Part shown: positions 1-6,673 of the stretch, piece by piece
How the letters are laid out: each line of letters begins with the position of its first letter
Numbering within the stretch: the first letter of the stretch is position 1
DNA from: an uncultured Lachnospiraceae bacterium
Lineage (GTDB): Bacteria; Bacillota; Clostridia; Lachnospirales; Lachnospiraceae
Direction: 5' to 3'
Length of the DNA stretch: 45,222 bases
Assembly (NCBI GenBank): GCA_910578115.1
Contig: CAJTPO010000037.1
Span: 1 to 45,222 of the forward strand
Translations under genes and position numbers: made by a program
The notes under the pieces: model-generated
Told to the model about the DNA's origin: nothing
What the model saw: only the letters and a program-made list of their open reading frames with translations
Databases searched by the model: none

Positions 1-402
1 AAAGAGACGTTTCATACACAGATTATCGTCACGAGCCAGCTGCCGCCGGAAGAATATCTATATCTTCACTGTCTCACCAACAGGCTGCTGGATCACGGCC
101 TTATCAACCGGCTGACAGACGATTACAGTCTCCATCAGGAGCAGGATATCTATATCCGGTATATGAACCAGTTAACCACCGCCAACCGAAACAAGAAAGG
201 AGATTCCCCTATGGTCTGTGAAGGAATCCTGAATCTGTGCGGCACCAGTTCCGAGGAAATCATCGAACGCACCCGGAAAGAAGAGGCCGCGTATTACCTG
301 CCCAAGATCAACAATCTGTCTACACAGAATGCCTATTTGAAGTCTTTGCTGGAGCAGCACAATATCCCGTTCCAGCTTGACCCCGAAACCGACCGGCCTT
401 GA
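1..402 (+). CDS. C-terminal part of an unrecognised conserved protein (5' end outside the window)
   Basis: The frame is open from base 1 and ends with TGA at 402, leaving 133 residues of a longer protein. The visible part is hydrophilic and mostly helical, with motifs such as LPPEEYLYLHCLTNRL and EEIIERTRKEEA, and a leucine-rich tail (YLKSLLEQHNIPF) that may form a short coiled coil. There is no membrane segment. A good ribosome site (AAAGGAG) precedes an in-frame ATG at 211, so an internal start is possible, but the continuous upstream frame favours a longer protein. It resembles, from memory only, the tails of Lachnospiraceae hypothetical proteins sometimes placed near PD-(D/E)XK families. 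I do not assign a function. Confidence 0.7.
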   Translation, partial: KETFHTQIIVTSQLPPEEYLYLHCLTNRLLDHGLINRLTDDYSLHQEQDIYIRYMNQLTTANRNKKGDSPMVCEGILNLCGTSSEEIIERTRKEEAAYYLPKINNLSTQNAYLKSLLEQHNIPFQLDPETDRP

Positions 403-454
403 ACTGCCGGCCGCTGATGCCGCCTGCCTGATCACACAGGGATAAGACACGCAA

Positions 455-494
455 ATACCCTCCGGCTCCCATGATCCTATGGGCCGGAGGGTAT
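455..494. terminator. Bidirectional terminator-like hairpin between convergent genes
   Basis: A perfect 12-bp inverted repeat (ATACCCTCCGGC at 455-466, complement at 483-494) lies between the plus-strand gene ending at 402 and the minus-strand FlxA-like gene ending at 509. An inner CCCAT/ATGGG pairing can compete with it. The plus side is followed by ACTTTATTTA. A long T run is lacking, so efficiency is uncertain. Confidence 0.6.
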
Positions 495-508
495 ACTTTA
501 TTTATTGC

Positions 509-1342
509 TCAGATCCTGACATCTACCGGATGATACAGGATTCTGCGGCCATCCGCTTCAACCAGCGCCTGTCCGCCCGCGTTCTGCGCTTTCTCATCAT
601 CAGCGCCCTGCACCGGACTGCCCGGCTCGCCTGCCGCCGCATGTTCTGCCGCGCCCGTCTCGTCCTGCCGTCCTGTCTCGCCGCTCTTCCCGGTCTCTTC
701 CTCTTTACGGTCAGTATCTTTCTTCTCCGATTCCGCTGCCTCCTGCACAATTTCATTGGCTTTATTCAGGGAATCCATCTGGGAAGCCGTAGCCTTTTCG
801 GCCAGTGCATTCGTCTCGGCCAGCTCCTCTTCCTTGGCCGCCGTCGCATCTCCCGGTCCTCCCTTATCGCGCTTGATCTCGGCCTCCAGAATACCGGCCC
901 GGTTCTGTGCATGTCTGGCCGTACTGCCATGTACGCCCGCCTGTTTCATCGAGGCATCGGCGGAGATCATCGCCTCCATACTGCCTGCCGAAAGCCCTGC
1001 ACTCTGCTCCTGCTTCTGTTGCGCCTTCTTACCCGGATTCAGGACATCGTCCGCGGAAGCCTTCTCTTCCTTCTTTCTGGCCTCTTCTCTCCTGACCTCC
1101 ATCTGATGCTGCCGAAGCTGAATCTGCAGTTCGCTGATCTGTTTCTGCAGTTCCTGCCGCTTCTTCATCTTAATATCCGGTGGCATCTCCTGATTCGATG
1201 ACAGCTCCTTCATCTGCTTCTGCAGATTTTCAATCTTTTTCTGCAGACCCTTACTGACTTCATCCATCGGTTCGCCCATACCCGGCGACATCCCCGTGCC
1301 TTTAACCTGCATATCCGAGCCGCCTGTCCCGCTTACTCTCAT
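509..1342 (-). CDS. FlxA-like coiled-coil protein
   Basis: This 277-residue protein has a central heptad-rich segment (about residues 27-95) containing LQKKIENLQKQMKEL and LQKQISELQIQLRQHQ, the glutamine/leucine coiled coil typical of the FlxA-like family. The rest is low-complexity and rich in Ala, Glu, Lys and Gln. There is no signal peptide or membrane helix. The start is firm: AAGGAGG lies just upstream of the ATG. E. coli FlxA is in a flagellar regulon, but no flagellar gene is seen here and the Clostridia members have no established function. A LytTR-like direct repeat lies about 125 bp upstream, so the adjacent two-component system may control it. It is likely monocistronic, ending at the hairpin at 455-494. 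Confidence 0.65.
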   Translation of the reverse strand: MRVSGTGGSDMQVKGTGMSPGMGEPMDEVSKGLQKKIENLQKQMKELSSNQEMPPDIKMKKRQELQKQISELQIQLRQHQMEVRREEARKKEEKASADDVLNPGKKAQQKQEQSAGLSAGSMEAMISADASMKQAGVHGSTARHAQNRAGILEAEIKRDKGGPGDATAAKEEELAETNALAEKATASQMDSLNKANEIVQEAAESEKKDTDRKEEETGKSGETGRQDETGAAEHAAAGEPGSPVQGADDEKAQNAGGQALVEADGRRILYHPVDVRI

Positions 1343-1466
1343 CGTTATATCCTCCTTTTTGACTGACTTTCTTTCGTCAGCGTCCCTGCCGTTTCCGGTA
1401 CAGACACTTTAATGAAAAATCTTTTCAATCTTTATTTCGGTCCTTCCTCTGTAACATTAAAGCGCA

Positions 1467-1497
1467 ATGTTGTGAAATAACTTTATGATGATGTGAA
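1467..1497 (-). promoter_or_regulatory. Candidate LytTR regulator binding site (two direct repeats 21 bp apart)
   Basis: ATGTTGTGAA at 1467-1476 is repeated as ATGATGTGAA at 1488-1497, with starts exactly 21 bp apart, two helical turns. LytTR regulators typically bind paired short direct repeats on one DNA face with such spacing. The site lies between the FlxA-like gene and the kinase gene. The first repeat, extended to AATGTTGTGAAA (1466-1477), recurs exactly upstream of the response regulator (3759-3770). Confidence 0.45.
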
Positions 1498-1514
1498 CGA
1501 ATACTGTTACGGCT

Positions 1515-2942
1515 TTACCGGATCTGCAGCATCACCCGCATGACACAACACCTCGCTCCCCTGTAGTCCTCCACGCCGATCTCCACGTCACCGTAATATT
1601 TCCGCGCCACATGGCGGATGCCGGAAAGGCCGAATCCGTGTCCTTCTTCCGTCTTCGTGGTCAGGGGCAGACCGCTTTGCGCATCCACATGAAGACTGCC
1701 GGTAAAAACATTTGCCGCCTCAATGATATACATATTTTTAACAGGGCGGGAACACAGTATGATCTCCCGGCGCTGCTCCCGCACGGACGCTTCGACGGCA
1801 TTGGCCAGCGCATTGTTCAGAATGATGCTCAGGTCGAAGGCATCCAGTCCGCCCTTCGGCGGATAACGGAATTCACAGCAAAAGGAAATCCCCTTCTCTT
1901 CCATCTCCCGTCTGCGTACCGACAACACTGCGTCCGTCACGGGATTGCCGCTGCAGATCTCCGGCGAGATCTCCTGCACCTTCGTCCGCATGTTCTCCGC
2001 ATACCTGCCTGCCTCCTCATACTCTCCCCTGCCGTACAGCTCTTCCAGCGTCATCAGGTGGTTGCCCATATCGTGGCGGAACCTGCGCAGATCCGAATAA
2101 AGCCGCTCCACCTCCTCGACATGCCGCTGCACATCCTTCACCTGTGCCGAAAAGACCCTGCGCTGCCCGTCTTCCCGCTGTTCCTGCTTCCACCGCTGAA
2201 ATACATACACCACCACCAGGATCGTAAGATAGCAGGCCAGATAATACAGAATCATCAGCAAAGACCGGCCGGGCAGATCATAGATGCTTTTTGTCGACGC
2301 TTTCTCATAGGCGCTTTTGTAAAACTCTTCCACGCCATAGGCAAATACCCCCAACGCGCACGGGGTGAACAGCAGTAAGAACTCTTTCCCGCTCAGGTTA
2401 TCCCGGCCGCTGCCATAAGCCCACCGCATAAGCCGGATCGCCCCGTACAGCAGCGGCACGCTCAGCCCAAAATCAAGTATGCAATCCGCCACATAGGTAT
2501 AAAGCCAAAAATCATAACGCGCCGCCGTCCTCTCATAAATATACGCCAGAGATGGATGATCTCTTAAGTTTATGAAGATAGATTCCCACAGGCCATAGGC
2601 CGCGTTTGTGATCCCTGTCACAATGCCCCGGATCTGCCAGCGTATACAGAAAAAGGCCACCGCCAGAAATACCTTCCCCACAAAATCTTCCCTGTCTGAC
2701 AGACACATGACCCCCAATGCCGCCAGCGTGCCAATCCCATAAGCCAGCATCGGAGAAATATACCATGGCATCCACCACAGTCCGCATATCACTGCCACAT
2801 AAGCCGCTCCCACCCTCCACAGCCGCTCCTGCGCTGCCATGGACGGCTTTACCAGAAGCACAAAGCAGTATGCGTTGAATATGGTAAAAGCAAGGCGGTC
2901 GAGTTCACTGATGATCACATAATATGGTTCAAACGGATTCAT
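1515..2942 (-). CDS. GHKL sensor histidine kinase of a LytTR-type two-component system
   Basis: This 475-residue protein has about six to seven hydrophobic segments in residues 10-250, making a membrane sensor. A coiled-coil linker (about 255-285) precedes a non-canonical phosphoacceptor box, RRFRHDMGNHL, with His290. The ATPase part has an N box at about 376-385 (NNALANAVEA) and a glycine box GHGFGLSGI at about 434-442. Partner regulators of such kinases are AgrA/VirR-like. Its ATG overlaps the response regulator stop by 4 bp, so the two are translationally coupled. No autoinducing-peptide (agrB/agrD) genes are seen, so the signal is unknown. Confidence 0.9.
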   Translation of the reverse strand: MNPFEPYYVIISELDRLAFTIFNAYCFVLLVKPSMAAQERLWRVGAAYVAVICGLWWMPWYISPMLAYGIGTLAALGVMCLSDREDFVGKVFLAVAFFCIRWQIRGIVTGITNAAYGLWESIFINLRDHPSLAYIYERTAARYDFWLYTYVADCILDFGLSVPLLYGAIRLMRWAYGSGRDNLSGKEFLLLFTPCALGVFAYGVEEFYKSAYEKASTKSIYDLPGRSLLMILYYLACYLTILVVVYVFQRWKQEQREDGQRRVFSAQVKDVQRHVEEVERLYSDLRRFRHDMGNHLMTLEELYGRGEYEEAGRYAENMRTKVQEISPEICSGNPVTDAVLSVRRREMEEKGISFCCEFRYPPKGGLDAFDLSIILNNALANAVEASVREQRREIILCSRPVKNMYIIEAANVFTGSLHVDAQSGLPLTTKTEEGHGFGLSGIRHVARKYYGDVEIGVEDYRGARCCVMRVMLQIR

Positions 2943-3679
2943 CCTGCTGTTCCTCTCCTGCTGATATAATGCATATACTGTTTCACGAATCCGGCAAACT
3001 GCTTCTTCGACACCGGCGCCGTCCCCTGCTCCAGCCAGATCGTCGTCCCGTCATACTTCTCCACATAATCCAGATTCACCAGATAAGCCCGGTGCGTCCG
3101 GTAGAAGCCGTCTCCGACCTGTTCTGACAGCTCCGTCAGTTTTCCGTAATACTCCAGATCGCCGTTCACCGTGTGCAGCGTGACCTTCCGGTTGAACACT
3201 TCCGCATAGACAATACTGCTCACCGCCACAGCCGCGGAAACGCTTCCCTGCCGGACCAGAATCGTTTTATCCGGCCCTCTTCGCCCTGCCGGACGACCCT
3301 GCTTCTTAAACTCCTCAAATGCCTCCACCGCCTTTTTCAATACTTCTGAGAGCTTTTCGGCGGTAAAAGGTTTCACAAGATAATGAAAGGCTCCCACGTC
3401 AAAAGCGTCGTAGACATATTCTGACAGTGCTGTCACAAATATCAGGATCGTATTCCACCGCCGCCTGCGCAGTTCCTTCGCCACATCCATGCCGTCCGTG
3501 CCCGGCATCTGAATATCCAGAAAAAGCACATCCGGAGCCCTGTCCGCTCCCAGCACTTCCCCGCCCGAAGAACAGCAGGTGATCTCACACACCACTCCCA
3601 TCTCCCGGCAGCTTCTCTCTATTTTATCCCGCAGGATGTCCTGCATCTTCCTGTCGTCATCACATATTACGATCTGCAC
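2939..3679 (-). CDS. LytTR-family response regulator
   Basis: This is a 246-residue regulator. Residues 1-120 form a receiver domain with acidic CDDD near the N-terminus, phosphoacceptor Asp55 in LFLDIQMPG, and the conserved Lys in YLVKPF. A linker leads to a LytTR DNA-binding domain (about 140-240) with YAEVFNRKVTLHT and FYRTHRAYLVNLDYV. The start codon is GTG, with GGGAG upstream. It is the first gene of a two-gene operon with the kinase. The element AATGTTGTGAAA at 3759-3770 lies about 80 bp upstream, suggesting autoregulation. Confidence 0.92.
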   Translation of the reverse strand: MQIVICDDDRKMQDILRDKIERSCREMGVVCEITCCSSGGEVLGADRAPDVLFLDIQMPGTDGMDVAKELRRRRWNTILIFVTALSEYVYDAFDVGAFHYLVKPFTAEKLSEVLKKAVEAFEEFKKQGRPAGRRGPDKTILVRQGSVSAAVAVSSIVYAEVFNRKVTLHTVNGDLEYYGKLTELSEQVGDGFYRTHRAYLVNLDYVEKYDGTTIWLEQGTAPVSKKQFAGFVKQYMHYISRRGTAG

Positions 3680-3714
3680 CCTGATTTCTCCCGTCTTACA
3701 ATCCTTCGTCTAAC

Positions 3715-3770
3715 AGTATACCACCATACTGCCTCTTCTCTCCTCCCTTTCCCGGGAAAATGTTGTGAAA
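3715..3770 (-). promoter_or_regulatory. Candidate promoter and activator site for the two-component operon
   Basis: On the minus strand an extended -10 (TGG followed by TATACT, 3723 down to 3715) lies about 35 bp before the GTG start. No good -35 hexamer is present at the right distance. The element AATGTTGTGAAA (3759-3770), shared with the region upstream of the FlxA-like gene, lies about 40 bp upstream of the -10. A weak -35 plus an upstream site suits activator-dependent transcription. Confidence 0.4.
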
Positions 3771-3808
3771 CGCCTTCTTTTTGACATGGAATACCAAAAA
3801 GGCCATCA

Positions 3809-3837
3809 GCAAAGCGCCCTGCAACAGGACGCTTTGC
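3809..3837 (-). terminator. Terminator-like hairpin after the ABC-class ATPase gene
   Basis: GCAAAGCG at 3809-3816 pairs with CGCTTTGC at 3830-3837, continued after one mismatch by CCTG/CAGG around a CAA loop. In the minus direction it comes just after the stop at 3847 and is followed about 7 bases later by a TTTTT run. Confidence 0.65.
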
Positions 3838-3846
3838 ACATTAACC

Positions 3847-5556
3847 CTATATTTTCAGCTTCCTGTACCGGTTGATGCAGGCCAGAATCTCCTGCTTACG
3901 CGGCCTTGCCAGCTGAGAGGAGACGTCCCCTCTTTCAAACAGGCTCTCCAGCCCGCTGCCGTCCAGCTGCTCCTCCAGCAGATCCCCGATCTGCCGCAGA
4001 TCCTTCCTGCCGTCCATCATCTTAAGCTGGGCATACTTTAAAAGATATGCCAGCGCCATGCTCTGCTCCTGATCCTTCAGCTGCTCCAGATAGCGCAGTT
4101 CCACGTTCTCTTTGCAGATAGAAATCTCACTGGTTCCCATGGCTTTCATCTTGATCCGGTCTTCCTTTCGCAGCGCCATATCCGGCCCCGGGCAGCGTTT
4201 CCGGTTAAAAGGCGGAAACTTCCGCGCATCATCCGCATCTTCCGCTCCCCTGTCTTCACAGGCTGCCGCCGCTTCCTTCGCCTTCTGCGTAATATCAATG
4301 GGCACATATTCCTTCATCTGAATGATAGTGTCCGCCATATGGAAAAAGGCTCCCGAGCTGCCCGCCACAATAACGGAGGATACACCAAGATCTTCATACA
4401 TCCCCCGCACTCTGCTGATAAAAGGCGTGATCGGCTCCTCGCCGGGCGTGATCACCTGCGCCATCAGCCGGTCGCGCACCATAAAGTTGGTGGCCGACGT
4501 ATCCTCGTCGATCAGAATCAGGCTGCTGCCGCTCTCCAGCGCCTCCATCAGATTGGCCGCCTGGGACGTGCTGCCGCTGGCGTCTTCCGTGGAGAAGTGC
4601 ACCGTGTCCTTTCTGTTCGGCAGATTCTTGATAAAAGGCGAGATATCCACGCCCGTCACGCTCCGGCCGTCCTCCGCCCGCAGCTTAAAAGCCGAGGCGT
4701 CCGTAATCACAAGCTCCCTGCCGTCCCCTGCGATATGATCGTAGACCCCGTTCTGCAGCGCCTGCAGGATCGTGGATTTGCCGTGATAGCCGCCGCCCAC
4801 GAACAAAGTAATGCCCTGCGGAATTCCCATGCCGCTTACCGCCCCTTTATTAGGCAGATCCAGCGTGATCCGCAGCGATTCCGGCGACCGGAAAGGCACC
4901 CCGTTCTTCATGGGACGCTCCGACACGCCGCTCTCCCGGGGCAGGACGGAACCGTCCGCTATAAAGGCGCACAGCTTCCGCTCCGTCAGACACTGCCTGA
5001 TATACTGCTGGTCTTCACACAGGCATATGGCCTGCCGCAGCTTTTCCTTGTCGATCTTTCCATAGTAAAGGCTCCTGCGCACACAGTCCGGCAGAATGTC
5101 AAACAACATCTTCTCCAGCTCTCTGGCGTTGATGGTGCGCCCGTTGGCCGGAAACCCGGCCTCAAACCGCAGGATCAGGTCGCCGTCCTTCACCCGCATG
5201 GCCGTGCGCTCCAACACCTGCTGCCCGCATCTGGACACAGACAAAAGACCGCTCTTCCCGGATCCCTTCGCCTGAAAGCTGCCGCCCGCCACCTGTCTGC
5301 CAAACAGCCTGGTCAGGTGGTCCTGCAGGGTGATGCGCTTGGCCTTCGTATCGTAATACGCCGCCGGAAACCCGGCTTTCGCCTTCTCCACCCGCACCGA
5401 AAGCCGGGAAGGCGAGGCAAAGGGATCCCCCTGCACGTGATCGATGGAAAGCACATAATCCCCGAAATTATACTGCCCCTTCAGATCCTTATAGGCAGGA
5501 TACCCCTTATGGTCAATGCTCCGTAATTTATTCCGTAATTCTGTCGCCGTATTCAT
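3847..5556 (-). CDS. Predicted ATPase of the ABC class (COG3044-like), function unknown
   Basis: This 569-residue soluble protein has an N-terminal domain (about 1-230) and an ABC-class ATPase core. Walker A is GGGYHGKS at 254-261 and Walker B is SLILIDED at about 345-352, followed by TSATNFM. The family is widespread in Firmicutes and has no agreed role; the Walker motifs indicate ATP hydrolysis rather than membrane transport, as no transmembrane segment is present. The start is well placed behind AGGAGG. It lies downstream of the glycan operon but a strong hairpin separates it from manA, so it is probably its own transcription unit. Confidence 0.88.
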   Translation of the reverse strand: MNTATELRNKLRSIDHKGYPAYKDLKGQYNFGDYVLSIDHVQGDPFASPSRLSVRVEKAKAGFPAAYYDTKAKRITLQDHLTRLFGRQVAGGSFQAKGSGKSGLLSVSRCGQQVLERTAMRVKDGDLILRFEAGFPANGRTINARELEKMLFDILPDCVRRSLYYGKIDKEKLRQAICLCEDQQYIRQCLTERKLCAFIADGSVLPRESGVSERPMKNGVPFRSPESLRITLDLPNKGAVSGMGIPQGITLFVGGGYHGKSTILQALQNGVYDHIAGDGRELVITDASAFKLRAEDGRSVTGVDISPFIKNLPNRKDTVHFSTEDASGSTSQAANLMEALESGSSLILIDEDTSATNFMVRDRLMAQVITPGEEPITPFISRVRGMYEDLGVSSVIVAGSSGAFFHMADTIIQMKEYVPIDITQKAKEAAAACEDRGAEDADDARKFPPFNRKRCPGPDMALRKEDRIKMKAMGTSEISICKENVELRYLEQLKDQEQSMALAYLLKYAQLKMMDGRKDLRQIGDLLEEQLDGSGLESLFERGDVSSQLARPRKQEILACINRYRKLKI

Positions 5557-5573
5557 AATCTCCTCCTGCTGTT

Positions 5574-5651
5574 CTCAAACAAAAATGATAGCGCAGACTT
5601 CCGCATGATCCGGTTCATTCCGTTCCATGCAGGAATCTACTCTATCATTTT
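5574..5651 (-). terminator. Long hairpin terminator at the end of the glycan operon
   Basis: AAAATGATAG (5582-5591) is complementary to CTATCATTTT (5642-5651). An inner pairing (TTCC and CATG with CATG and GGAA) closes much of the 50-nt loop. Read on the minus strand the stem runs straight into TTTTTGTTT. It lies between manA and the ABC-class ATPase gene and so probably separates the two units. Confidence 0.55.
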
Positions 5652-5688
5652 GCATCCCAAAACAGGCTTCGTCAACCTGAAAATATTT

Positions 5689-6630
5689 TTATACCGTCGT
5701 CAGCAGCGCCTCAAAATTCCCTTCCAGCTCATACGCTCCCGTATCCGCCGTGATCAGGACGCTGTCACCCTTCCGAAAGGCCACCCGCTCCTCTGCCGCG
5801 CGTACCTCTCCTTCTCCTTCCAGTACCAGCAGACTGGCGAAGGATGTCCGGTCCGTCTCCCCTAAGATCCTCTTCACGAACTGACCGTCCAGCACGATCT
5901 TATCCACCGTGAAATACTCACAGGAAACGATATGCGGCTCAAAAGATTTCCGCTTGAGGATCGGAATCCGGTTGGTCACCTGCAGCGCCTTCTCGATGTG
6001 CAGATCCCGCTCCTTCCCGTCCGGCCCTTTTCGCCCGTAATCATACACCCGGTACGTCACATTGGAGTTCTGCTGGATCTCCGCGATCACATTCCCCGCC
6101 CCGATGGCATGGATGGTGCCCGGCTCGATAAAAAGCACGTCGCCTTTCTGCACCTCCACCTTGTTGAGCACTTCCAGAAGCGTCTTATTCTCGATCCGCT
6201 GCGCAAACTCCTCCGCGCTCACCTCTCTCGAAAAGCCATAGTACAGGCTGGCTCCTTCCTCGCAGTCCACGATATACCACATTTCCGTCTTCCCGTACTG
6301 CCCTTCATGTTCCAGCGCAAAGCTGTCTCCCGGATGCACCTGGATCGAAAGATCCTCCCTGGCATCAATAAACTTGATCAGGATCGGAAACTGCTCATAC
6401 TGGCAGCTCTTCGTCCCCGTCACCTTCCTGCCTTCCATCAGGATATACTCATTCAGCGTACTGCCCGCATACGGCCCGTTCTCCACAATACTGGGGCCGT
6501 CCGGGTGGCAGGACAGCTCCCATGTCTCCGCCAGCCGCTCCCCCGCAAACGCCTTGCCAAACTCCTTCATCAACCGCGTCCCGCCCCAGAGATAATCCTT
6601 GCAGGCGGGCTTTAATTTCAAAACTGCCAT
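5689..6630 (-). CDS. manA: Mannose-6-phosphate isomerase, class I
   Basis: The 313-residue protein interconverts mannose 6-phosphate and fructose 6-phosphate in the cytoplasm. It has the short bacterial class I form, starting near KDYLWGGTRL. The zinc site is visible: IQVHPGD (His99), GKTEMWYIVD (Glu115) and IEPGTIHAIG (His174). Its length fits the roughly 310-320-residue Firmicutes ManA group. It is the last gene of the mannosidase operon, 43 bp after the GH85 gene, where it channels mannose freed from N-glycans into glycolysis. Confidence 0.95.
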   Translation of the reverse strand: MAVLKLKPACKDYLWGGTRLMKEFGKAFAGERLAETWELSCHPDGPSIVENGPYAGSTLNEYILMEGRKVTGTKSCQYEQFPILIKFIDAREDLSIQVHPGDSFALEHEGQYGKTEMWYIVDCEEGASLYYGFSREVSAEEFAQRIENKTLLEVLNKVEVQKGDVLFIEPGTIHAIGAGNVIAEIQQNSNVTYRVYDYGRKGPDGKERDLHIEKALQVTNRIPILKRKSFEPHIVSCEYFTVDKIVLDGQFVKRILGETDRTSFASLLVLEGEGEVRAAEERVAFRKGDSVLITADTGAYELEGNFEALLTTV

Positions 6631-6673
6631 TTTCTGTACAGCCCCTTCCTTGATAACATTTTCGGCTGCCGGA

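Noticed and set aside
211..402. Separate small gene starting at an internal ATG
   Set aside because: AAAGGAG precedes it, but the frame is continuous from base 1, so it is more simply the tail of one longer protein.
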